NCBI GenBank assembly: GCA_009801015.1
Contig: VHZZ01001552.1
Location: forward strand, 23,653-54,630
Length of the DNA: 30,978 nt
Direction of reading: 5' to 3'
Source of the DNA: Silene noctiflora
Lineage: Eukaryota > Streptophyta > Magnoliopsida > Caryophyllales > Caryophyllaceae
The translations under genes and the position numbers were made by a program. Shown here one piece after another: positions 22,310 through 30,827 of this stretch. The first letter of the stretch is position 1; each line of letters begins with the position of its first letter. A model generated the notes under the pieces. That model saw only the letters and a list, made by a program, of their open reading frames with translations. It was not told where the DNA came from and did not search any database.

Positions 22310-22333
22310 AGAGCCCAAAAACTTATGGGCTCT
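22310..22333 (+). repeat. Small hairpin conserved in both duplicate copies (copy 1)
   Basis: AGAGCCCA and TGGGCTCT form perfect 8-base arms around an eight-base loop, followed by a T-rich stretch. The same arms occur at 24674-24697 with one loop change. The surrounding open frame (to TAG at 22372) is shared in part by copy 2, but most differences there change the amino acid, which argues against a conserved protein. Confidence 0.6.
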
Positions 22334-22637
22334 TTTATTTCGTTCATGGGCTTATTTGTCGTTGGTACTTAGTTTGGAAGTCCAGGCTTTTAGGTTATTC
22401 TTTATGGATCGACCCATTGCCTTATTAGTTTTTCAATGTAGAAATGATTTGGACCTGTATTTCATCAGCTTATAATGTGGTTCAGCAAGTTTTCCTTTTT
22501 GGGCCAATTCTATGGTTTCGTACTTTTCATGTTGTTTCAAGTATGTCTTTACTCAAATTTTGGGCAATGTGATTGTCTGATTGACTAAATTAATTTAGTA
22601 GGATATTGGCAGACGAATCTTATTTTTTGTTTCTTTG

Positions 22638-22909
22638 ATTGACTTGGATTTTCTTATTTCCAATGGAACCACCATTACTCTTTGGTTTGGATTATTACGG
22701 AATAAATCAAAATGATTCACTAAACTAGTTGTGCTTTTTTCTCTTGTGAAGTAGCAGTCTTTCAATGCGATTCTCAACGCAATTTTCATATTGGGTCATT
22801 CGGAAAAAGCCTCTTTGTATTGTTAAAACAATGCTAAGACTGTCTTTCTGACCTCCCTTTACCCCAAAATTTGTGGGAGGTGAGGTACTGTTGTTATTGT
22901 TATTGACTT
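22638..22909 (+). mobile_element. SINE, plus strand (22646-22901), inserted in duplicate copy 1
   Basis: A 256-bp insertion flanked by ATTGACTT at 22638-22645 and 22902-22909. Its 3' half holds CATATTGGGTCATTCGGAAA, GCCTCTTTGTATTGTTAAAA and GCTAAGACTG, followed by TTTGTGGGAGGTGAGG and a TTGTTATTGTTATTG tail. This is the same family as the copies at 14.8 and 17.7 kb. Duplicate copy 2 lacks it: near 25085-25105 the corresponding sequence reads ATTGAGTT once. Overlapping minus-strand frames at 22595-22789 and 22725-22937 are not genes. Confidence 0.88.
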
Positions 22910-23817
22910 TTGTGATGTCCAAGTCATGCAGTTTCATAAATTTTTGAGAATCATGGCTAAATTTGAAGGTTATGATGTGAATAAAAGTAGTCCTAGTGTG
23001 TAAATGAATTGTTTTGATGAATGCAACTCATTGTGAAACAGTCTCCCAAGGTGGGTGTATATATAGCCAAATTTGAAGATTATAGTACATACCTGTGCGG
23101 CTTTAGTGTTCGTGCTTTGTTTTTCCGACATTCCTGGTGCTAGGGGTATGGTCAGTCGAAGCACTACTGGACAGCTAAATGGGGCATCCATTTTGAGTAG
23201 TAGTAGTCCTAATGTGGATGTGAATTATCTTTTCAGACACTTACCTAGTTCCTAATAGTGACCTGAGCTAGGTTTTGAAGTTGTTAATACACTCTTAATA
23301 GCTTCTGTGGCACAAAGTTGTCAAACAGTAAATTTTTTTGAGATTCATACTACGCGTACACATCGGTTGTGGTGTTGGTAATGTATCCTAGATTGACTAA
23401 AAAACAGTGTACTACATTCTTTTTCTCATATTTCGTGATGGAGGTATAGTGGATTCTTGTTGAATAAAATGGTCGCCTGAGGTAGTAAATCGCTAAATTT
23501 GAAAGTTATACTTCAACATTTAGGTGCATTATTGACGACAATGTTGATAGTATTAGGATTTTAAACCATTGATTCGATTCAGGCCGAATTAATGATTTAA
23601 TATCTTAATATTCTGAGTAGCTAAAACCATGCAAGCAGAGGAAATCTGCTGCTAGACTGAGAAAAGTGTGGAGGATTATCCAAACACACCATGGTGGTTG
23701 ATATTTATTTGTGGTTTCATATCTTCGATCATTAAACAGCATTATAACATGAAACTAAGGATATTTGTAATGTTTTGATTAGAATACTAGTGAACGAGAA
23801 TACTGTCGGAATGATTA

Positions 23818-24253
23818 GTTGCTGGATCTGCTGCTGTTAGTTTCTTGTATGGTATGTTTGTTTGTTGTGACAGAACAAGGGGGGTAGCACTGACTTCCGC
23901 TTCCCTGACTCTTTGACTCCTTGAGCAATGCATAATTTGAATTTTTTTGTTAATCCTTACTGCCTTTTGTAAGTTATCTATTGCGTTAACTCTCCAAATT
24001 TTCAATCTGTGTTATAGTTCCTAGTTTTGGATCCTTGCTAAACCACTATTCTTCCGTGCAGCAAGAATGGATAATTCCCAATGTGCACTTCACTCCGTAT
24101 TTTAAGCAGCTCCGTACAAACAAGGCCCTGTGATCCTCCCTTTGCCGTGTGTACTGTAAAATAAGCCGCGGTACAGCCTTTATTGTTGCAACAATGCTGC
24201 TGGTAGGCCTTGTTTATCGTTCTCATTTAGCATCTGTATCAGCTCCTGCAGAC
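23818..24253 (+). repeat. 436-bp core identical to 21162-21597
   Basis: Second copy of the identical core, at a constant offset of 2656. It includes the same exon-like frame with TGA at 24131-24133 and the same splice-like borders. Divergence resumes abruptly at 23817 and 24254. Confidence 0.85.
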
Positions 24254-24673
24254 CTGGTTTATTGAGGTAGTTTCTTGGGTTAACCCCTTGTTGAAGCATA
24301 CCTTCTGCCCTAGCTTGAGGATGATTCATCTGAGCCTACTTCACAACCCAGGTTCAATATCTATCTATGCTTTGCTGGAGCAATGTTTATTTTTAGTAAT
24401 TTCAAGACTGGTACAATTGAATATCCAATAGAATTGCATGGGGAATGCTGCCTGAGTGCCTCTGATGCTATTGCAGGGTGATGAAAAAAATGTATCCGAC
24501 TATGACAGAAAATGATTAATTTCCTGCAAAATTTCGGCTTACAAACTTATCACGCAACGACTTCATCAGGTAAGCTAACCTATTCAAATATGCATTCTGT
24601 AACCCGGGTTCCACGACGGGCGTGCATTGCATTATTTCGTATAGTTGATTGTTTGCTTTGTGGTTTAAGAGCT

Positions 24674-24697
24674 AGAGCCCAAAAACGTATGGGCTCT
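24674..24697 (+). repeat. Small hairpin conserved in both duplicate copies (copy 2)
   Basis: AGAGCCCA and TGGGCTCT arms with loop AAAACGTA; the partner of 22310-22333, whose loop is AAAACTTA. Confidence 0.6.
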
Positions 24698-25140
24698 TTA
24701 ATTTCATTCATGGGCTTATTTGTTGTTGATTCTTAGTTTGTAGGCCTAAGCTTTGTGGTTTAAGTGCATAAATCTAGAACCGTTAAATATTATCACAATA
24801 TGATCTGAACTGTTAAAAGGAAAATAGACTCTCCGGTTTTCTTTTTAGGAAATGGGGAGGATATGAACTCCTTATAATGTGGTTCTCTATAATCTAATCT
24901 CATATCCTTTGGAGTATTTGCGTTTTTCTTCTTGGGCAAATTTTATGGTTTCATATTTTCATAGTTTCATGTTTGTATTTCTTTACTCAAATATTGAGCA
25001 ACGTGATTCATCATTTGATCATATAACCCCTTTACTAAATTATCTTAAGACGATATTGGCAGATTATATTTCTTTTTTTTTTCTTTAATTGAGTTTTTGG
25101 CTTTTGGGATGTGCAACTGTGCAACTGTGCAAGTCGTGCA

Positions 25141-25970
25141 GGTTTCGTAAACTATGAAGTAACTTATTATAATACCGTCGCATACAGATTAATTTTATTT
25201 CTAGTGCATATAAAAAAAAAAGTTGCAAAGGTCTATTAAGATCATTTAATGGCCGTGGCATGTTTGAAACTTAATTTTTACTGGATATGCATTATGCCAA
25301 GTACGTTGAGTTTTTTCCACTAAAATCACAATTTGTAATCTAGATAAGTAATCATGTCACGATCAAAATTAAGTGCCACATAAAATAGAAATACCTAATC
25401 TCATGTCTTAATCACCTTTTGACTTATTTGTTACTTAACAAATCCTTAAAAAATAATAAAATACAATAAAAGACGTACACTACATAGTAATCGAGAATTG
25501 ACATTATTTGATTGATGAAATAATAGCCTTCAGTATTATTAGAAGATAATGCCGTCTTTTTTTGCGGCATTTGGTGATTAATTTAGAGATTAGAGAGTAC
25601 TTGTCTTAATCATATATGATACTTTGTCACCACGTCTACTATTTTGGATAGATGAATTTGATAAACGTCCTACATTCACATGTCCATTGCATTTCTCACC
25701 GTGGCCCTCTTATTAAACATTTCTTTTATAATGTTATGTTGAATTTAATGGTGTGATAATGTGACGTATGGACCAATTAATATTGTAACATGTATTCGTA
25801 ATGTAGAGTTTAATGATTAAAACTTAATTAAAACTTTCAAGAGTTTCATATTTAAGTCTCACCTTAAAATTGTGGTTAGCATCTTGACTCAAGTAAAATG
25901 AAAGTTATCAAATCATAATTACTCTCATAACATTGGGATTAAATTTATTAAAATCGTTATTATTAAGGGT
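25141..25970. other. No gene recognised
   Basis: AT-rich intergenic sequence after the duplication. No open frame, RNA gene or clear transposon end was recognised. Confidence 0.45.
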
Positions 25971-26591
25971 GTTGATCATTTATGGACGAATTTTATTTTT
26001 TCATGGATGGAATGACTTATACTCTTTCATTTTCTCCTTTTGCTTCAACCCTCTTCCCCACCGTTAGCCACCCACTTCCACCTTCGTTCCGGCCAATCCA
26101 CCGCGGCCACCTTGCCCATCACCAAACCACCTTCCCTACCACCACCGTCGTCGTCGACCCCGTCATTACCGCAGACCAATTCGACCACCATTCGTCCCCT
26201 ATTTCAAACCCACGACCACCATAGCCACACCCCTAAATAGGCGACCCCACCCTGCTCCCTCCCCTTCCGACGACCAGCTACATCCCCACCCCAGTCACAC
26301 CAACCTCACTTCTTAAATAAAACCCTAATTGTATATTTTGCTTAATTGAATATGTAATTAGTTAATTTTGGTACAAAAAATTTATGTATTGATGAAATTA
26401 GATTAATTACTTGTTTGATTTATGAATAAAGTGTATAATTGATGATGTTTGTTTATATTTTGATTAATTTGGTAGAGGAGGGGGAAAAAAGATAAGAGAG
26501 AAACTTCTCTCTTGTTTTCTAAAGAAGGGTATGCAATGAAAAAATTATGGGAAAAAATTCATAAAAGAGTAAAACACAATGAATGAGCAAC
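25971..26591. mobile_element. Probable inverted-repeat element with a C-rich interior
   Basis: The left end, GTTGATCATTTATGG, and the complement of the right end, GTTGCTCATTCATTG, are related, and similarity continues loosely inward for about 35 bases. The interior at about 26040-26310 is very C-rich and contrasts with AT-rich flanks. Two overlapping open frames there (25982-26224, 26040-26240) encode Pro/Thr/Ser/His-rich peptides that reflect composition, not a recognised protein. No target duplication was found. A gene-derived insert captured in a TIR element is one possibility. Confidence 0.4.
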
Positions 26592-27480
26592 TACTATTGT
26601 CAATGGTAAATTGTTACTAACAATACAAAAAATATTAGCACTAACTAATTACAATCTATTTAAAAAACTCGCTAAGTTAAAATAATGCAGTCTTGAGATT
26701 GACTCGGACTCGACTTGGTTACCGGAAATTAGTATATTTTTTTTATACAAGGTTAGGTAGGCCTGCAAAATTTTACATTTTTTTTGAAGTGAATATTGTA
26801 TATACAAGTACTATTTTGTGGATTTTGAAATTTATTAAAGATTAATACTAAAGAAATTGAATATAAAAATATTGTTTACACTATAAAATTAAAATGTTAA
26901 TGTACAATAACAAATCATTATTGATCTTTTTGAACTAGGTTGGATTGCTTGTATTTGAAGAAAAGTTGTAAGTCATATCATGCCAAATTCAACCTTGGAT
27001 GCAAATAAAGTGATCCACAATTTCATATGCCAATGATTACACTACATGCAACAGATTTTGTATGATCAACATTTTTTGATTTGGCAATTTGATTTCCACC
27101 TTAAGATGTGATTAAGGCATTAAAATGGCAACATAAGATTGAATTGGTACTCCATATTGTTTGGTTCTCAAATTAATTATTTAGAATTTTGAAAGCAACT
27201 CACCTTTAAATAATTGAGGAGTATCCATCATAAACTCTTTATAATTGGTCTTGTAGGTGTTAATCAAATGGTTTAATGAGTTTTAAATTTGTCCTATTTC
27301 AGCAAACTTCCATTATATAATCATTTCATTAAGTACAATTTGGCAAAACAATGTCAAGATATAACTTAGAAATGAATGGTTAGTACATTATTATAGTTTG
27401 AGGTATAAACATCAATTTAATGAGTATGTATAATAGAAACATTTTAACTTTATATTGATTTAAAAATAAACGGAATACTA
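26592..27480. other. No gene recognised
   Basis: Very AT-rich sequence. No open frame, RNA gene or transposon end recognised. Confidence 0.45.
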
Positions 27481-27484
27481 CATA

Positions 27485-27602
27485 TGTCAGCTAGTTTAGC
27501 TGGTAAAGTCGTGAAGGGTAGTACTCATGACCTATATTCAAAAGCCGTCAACATTATATTCACACTTAGATCCCTTTACACACAAAAAGAAAAATGGAAG
27601 AT
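27485..27602 (+). mobile_element. Possible tRNA-derived SINE head
   Basis: TAGTTTAGCTGG at 27492-27503 matches the pol III box A consensus TRGCNNAGYNGG at 11 of 12 positions. TATTCAAAAGC at 27535-27545 is a weak box B. The spacing of about 43 bases suits a tRNA-derived promoter. No tail or target duplication was found, and the adjacent PIF-like element may have cut it off. Confidence 0.35.
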
Positions 27603-27629
27603 TTAGGTCCTATTCTTTTGGACTTTTAG

Positions 27630-27778
27630 GAATTGAACTGAATTGAACTTATAGGAGCTGAATTGAATTGAGCTGAACTTATAGAACTGAACTGAACTTA
27701 TAGAAACTGAACTGAACTTATAAGAGTTGAACTGAACTTATAAGAGTTGAACTTGTAGAAGTCGAACTGAACTTATAA
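27630..27778 (+). repeat. 20-bp minisatellite inside the PIF-like element
   Basis: About six to seven copies of a unit close to GAACTGAACTTATAAGAGTT, period about 20 with small variation. A shorter inverted counterpart lies near 28300-28335 at the other end of the element. Confidence 0.85.
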
Positions 27779-27868
27779 AAATTTTGCGCTTTATAAATTT
27801 TTTTTTTTAAAGTACTACAATTCATTACGATAAAAAATATATTACATACTCTATATTATATTTTTTTT

Positions 27869-27985
27869 CTAACCATCTATTTCCATATTATCATCCTCCT
27901 CGTCACTTTCATCTTCATTTTCAATGACATCATCGAATTCATTGTCTCGCCAAATATATTTTGTTATTTTGTTATTTCCTATCTT
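27869..27985 (-). pseudogene. Acidic C-terminal-like coding relic in the PIF-like element
   Basis: On the minus strand 38 codons run between stops. The last part reads DDVIENEDESDEEDD, followed by NMEIDG and TAG. Biased acidic sequence in an otherwise AT-rich element suggests a fragment of a coding exon, perhaps from the parent transposon. The family cannot be shown from this fragment. Confidence 0.3.
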
Positions 27986-28204
27986 CTACCTAACTTTTTT
28001 ACGCTTCGTTTCAATCATGCATGAATCTGTTGAAATTAATGAGAGAGGTTATGTGATATTAAGGGTAAAAATATTAATGAGTTAGGTTAACTTGTGAATA
28101 ATTAACGAGTTGGCAGTTTAGCATAAACAAATTATAAGGGTCGCTTTTTTTTTTTTAAGAATAATTTGTATAGGATAATTTTAATATTGGAATTTTTTTT
28201 TGCA

Positions 28205-28579
28205 TTAATTTAAATGAAAACAGACTATTTTTTTTAATTCGTCAATAATAAAAAACGGGTATGAATTTATAGTTAATATAAGTTGTATAAACTTGTCTAA
28301 ACTGAACTTATAGGAGCTTAACTGAATTGAACTTAAGCGAGTGATTTTTAGTCCAAAAGAATAGAGCTTAGTACAAAAAAAACTTTCATCAAGTAATATA
28401 ATTCTATTTTTACCCCTCAAAAAAATAAAAATTGTACAAACACAAATGAGTTTACTTCCTTACCAACTTTTATGTGATTGTCTCACAAAATCATCTAACC
28501 AACTATAATTAAAAATATATATATATATAATTGAACAAAATAATATATAAGTATCTCATAAAGTATATAAAATTGTCTC
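28205..28579. other. No gene; microsatellite
   Basis: The right part of the PIF-like element and the AT-rich spacer after it. A short AT-repeat lies at about 28515-28529. Minus-strand open frames at 28205-28420 and 28495-28716 are composition artefacts overlapping transposon ends. Confidence 0.4.
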
Positions 28580-28999
28580 GACCATCCCCAAGCAAGGTCA
28601 ATTGCTAGGTCATGACCTTGCTTGGTCACCTTAATTACACAATTAGGAGGCATTAATATGTGACCAATGGAGGTCAATTTGTGACCAAAGGTCAATTTGT
28701 GACCAAGGTTGATCAAATTGACCTCTTTATTGACCTACTATGTGTCAAAATGTTATTGGTTGAAAGAATTAATTACATTAAAATAAATGAAATAGTAGAG
28801 AAAAGTGGGGTAGAGAATGTAGGAAATGATTGAGAATGTTGTGTAGTGGGGTAGAGAATGTGGGAAATGATTGGGTTGATGACCTTGGTCGCGCGACCTT
28901 CTGCTTGGGAGGGTGAAAGTAGGTCAAGATAAATAAATTGGGATTAAGAGTAAAACCGGGTCGCGACCTAGTTAGCGCGACCTTTGCTTGGGGATGGTC
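28580..28999. mobile_element. MITE with accatcccc ends
   Basis: The left end, GACCATCCCCAAGCAAGG, and the complement of the right end, GACCATCCCCAAGCAAAGG, form strong inverted repeats over 420 bp. Inside are internal repeats: GGTCAATTTGTGACCA occurs twice at about 28672-28703. A 41-base direct repeat starting AGTGGGGTAGAGAATG is at 28804 and 28845. GGTCGCGCGACC-type GC-rich pieces lie near the right end. No clear target duplication and no coding capacity. The superfamily is undecided. Confidence 0.8.
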
Positions 29000-29429
29000 T
29001 TAGAAGACTCATTAAATAATGTAAATATTTTGAATAAATAGTGAATTTGGTTATTATCAAAACATAAATTTTGACTTTGATTGCATGATTACAAAAATAA
29101 ATTAACCTGGGAAAAAGTCTGGGGAAAAAACAGAGATATTAGCATATAGGGCATATATTGGTTGAGTAAATAATTAAATTTCCAAGAAAATGCGACCCTT
29201 TTGCAATTGGGTCAACTATGCAGCAAAAATTGGTAATAAATCATAAATATCTGACAAAATAATAAGAGTAGATCAGCATTAGAGTATTCACCTGTCTATG
29301 TGAATCTTTACTCCACCTACTTGCAAGTTTACAAGTACGTCATTTATGTTCTTCTGTATAAAGCTTCATTTCACATGCTAGATTCATTCATCATAGGTAC
29401 TATATTTATCAATCCAAAGCGTTGTGAGG
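29000..29429. other. No recognised feature
   Basis: AT-rich spacer between two inverted-repeat elements; nothing further recognised. Confidence 0.4.
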
Positions 29430-29593
29430 GGCATTATCCGTCACAAGTTAATAATGAATAGTATCTCTTTCACAATAAGGCAAGTGGGGGGAAATGGAGC
29501 ACCCCATGGTTGATGTCACTTGCATATTGTGATAGGGCACTATCTATCTTCAACTTGTGACGGATAGTGCCAATTTTCAAAGAGAATTTGTGT
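29430..29593. mobile_element. Small MITE with ccgtcacaag ends
   Basis: GGCATTATCCGTCACAAGTT at 29430-29449 pairs with the complement of 29552-29571 (GGCACTATCCGTCACAAGTT). The sequence after the right arm, AGAGAATTTGTG, resembles the outer end of the element at 30.83 kb, so the full element may extend to 29593. There is no coding capacity. Confidence 0.7.
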
Positions 29594-30080
29594 TATCAAT
29601 TACCCTTAACTAAGATTATTGGTAATTTTGAAACAAGACTTTGGTAAATCTTAAAACAATACTCACTCAAAACTATCAATAATTGAAATAAATTTATCTA
29701 AACTTAAAAGACTTTAGGTGAGTCTTGACCCCACCATGAGTGGAAGTATCCAGTTAATAAATACCATGTGTCATTTTTTTGTTAAAAAAAATAAGTAAAG
29801 TGGAAAATTAGAAAAGTAAGGTATGAGGTGAGTCTGATAGATAATGTATAATATCTGAGGTGGTTCTGAACAATAAAGAAGTAATAAACGTTAGTGGAAA
29901 ACTGATGTGGCATAGTCTTAAGATTTGAAAGAATTTTGCTAATAATCTTACCCTTATTTCATAACCGAGTACTATATTCTCCGGCTCAAATCTACGCTTA
30001 TAATGTCACTTGCAAATATACTACTAGTATGATTAAAAAAACACTTCAATAAAGTTTCGGTATGCAATTAAGATAACAAC
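29594..30080. other. No gene recognised
   Basis: AT-rich intergenic sequence; no open frame or transposon end of note. Confidence 0.4.
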
Positions 30081-30322
30081 GAGTCTTCTTTGAGACGGTT
30101 CTTTCTCGTCTTAAGCTTGAGATGGGGAAAATGTGACCAATTTACAGTAGAATATAACTAGTTTTTTTTTTTTTATATATAAAAAGTTGTGAAAACAGCA
30201 ATGGTAGTTGCAATACTAACTACAACATTTTGTCGTTAAATGATCATTTTTTATTATAAAATCGCAATATTATTCTGTATTAAACTTAAGATGAAAATGA
30301 TTCGTCTTAGATAAGAATTTGT
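30081..30322. mobile_element. MITE with aagacgg-type ends, second member
   Basis: The left end, GAGTCTTCTTTGAGACGG, is followed by TTCTTTCTCGTCTTAAGCTT. The complement of the right end reads AAATTCTTATCTAAGACGAA and continues TCATTTTCATCTTAAGTTTA. These arms resemble those of the 13.92-14.10 kb element. It is more diverged and no clear target duplication was found. A long T run lies near 30160-30175. Confidence 0.6.
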
Positions 30323-30462
30323 TTTAAAATAATCCTTTCACAAATGAGTCTCAATTAGCAGGTCTTAAGATATTGGAGGTTTTGTGCTCACAACAAAAAA
30401 AAGGGGTCCATAAAGATTCGACTTGAAATTTTTTGGTTTAAATGAGCACATTATATGTCGCA

Positions 30463-30522
30463 GATAAGAATCGAGCTCCCAACTTCACGGTTGGGATACA
30501 AGAGCTCTTATCAGCTAACTCT
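30463..30522 (-). mobile_element. tRNA-derived SINE head (minus strand)
   Basis: On the minus strand, TTAGCTGATAAG (plus 30507-30518) is a box A-like element. AGCTCGATTCT (plus about 30468-30478) matches the box B consensus at 8 of 11 positions. Between them CCCAAC and GTTGGG form an anticodon-arm-like stem. There is no acceptor stem, so it is not a functional tRNA gene. A tRNA-derived SINE or tRNA relic is likely. Confidence 0.5.
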
Positions 30523-30827
30523 TATTCCTGTAGATTTGAAACTATATAGAGAGATTCGAAAAATATGAATTATTCAAAATTTGAAATAGAAAAACCGAAA
30601 AACAAATATATACCATGAAGTCCATGATAGGGACAATAAAACATTATATAATTGTAATATGATGAACATTCTTCACAATTTAAGCTTGATTCCTGCACGA
30701 ATTAATCAACAATAATAATATTATTTATATATGAAAATATTCCACTTATCTATAGTACTATTTCGTATTAGTTACAAATAATAATGATTGTTAAGTCGTT
30801 AAATAATGGAGTTGTTAATAAGTGGAG

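Larger units (their letters stand above)
20262..22940 (+). repeat. Segmental duplication, copy 1
   Basis: Collinear with 22988-25140. Copies match from AGTCCTAGTGTGTAAATG (20262 and 22988), through the module units and the identical core, to the GATGTCCAAGTCATGCAG-like end near 22930. Outside the core the copies differ by many substitutions and indels; identity is about three-quarters to four-fifths by eye. Offset between copies falls from about 2.73 kb at the left to 2.66 kb in the core and 2.36 kb near 22310. The 115-codon frame at 21761-22108 is broken in copy 2, so it is not taken as a gene. Confidence 0.85.
22988..25140 (+). repeat. Segmental duplication, copy 2
   Basis: The downstream copy of 20262-22940, in direct orientation. 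Relative to copy 1 it lacks the SINE, a stretch corresponding to about 21660-21700, and several shorter pieces. It ends near the GTGCAACT triple repeat at about 25110-25135. The open frame at 24512-24736 corresponds to a region interrupted in copy 1. Most differences in the shared 33 codons are amino-acid changing, so it is not called as a gene. Confidence 0.85.
27603..28370. mobile_element. PIF/Harbinger-like non-autonomous element (27606-28367)
   Basis: The left end, GGTCCTATTCTTTTGGAC, and the complement of the right end, GCTCTATTCTTTTGGACT, form terminal inverted repeats. The trinucleotide TTA flanks both sides (27603-27605 and 28368-28370), the usual PIF/Harbinger target duplication. Subterminal AACTGAACTTATAG-type repeats occur at both ends in opposite orientation. 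The 762-bp length and lack of a long frame make it non-autonomous. A 38-codon minus-strand frame in the middle has a strongly acidic tail and may be a coding relic. Confidence 0.82.

Noticed and set aside
24512-24736. 74-codon frame in duplicate copy 2
   Set aside because: The upstream half is interrupted in copy 1, and the shared 33 codons differ mostly by amino-acid changes, unlike a conserved protein.
26040-26240. Pro/Thr/Ser-rich frame considered as an extensin or arabinogalactan-type peptide
   Set aside because: No signal peptide or regular SPPP or AP repeats; the bias reflects a C-rich insert in a probable transposon.
30463-30522. A functional tRNA gene
   Set aside because: Box A, box B and an anticodon-like stem are present, but there is no acceptor stem and box B is imperfect.
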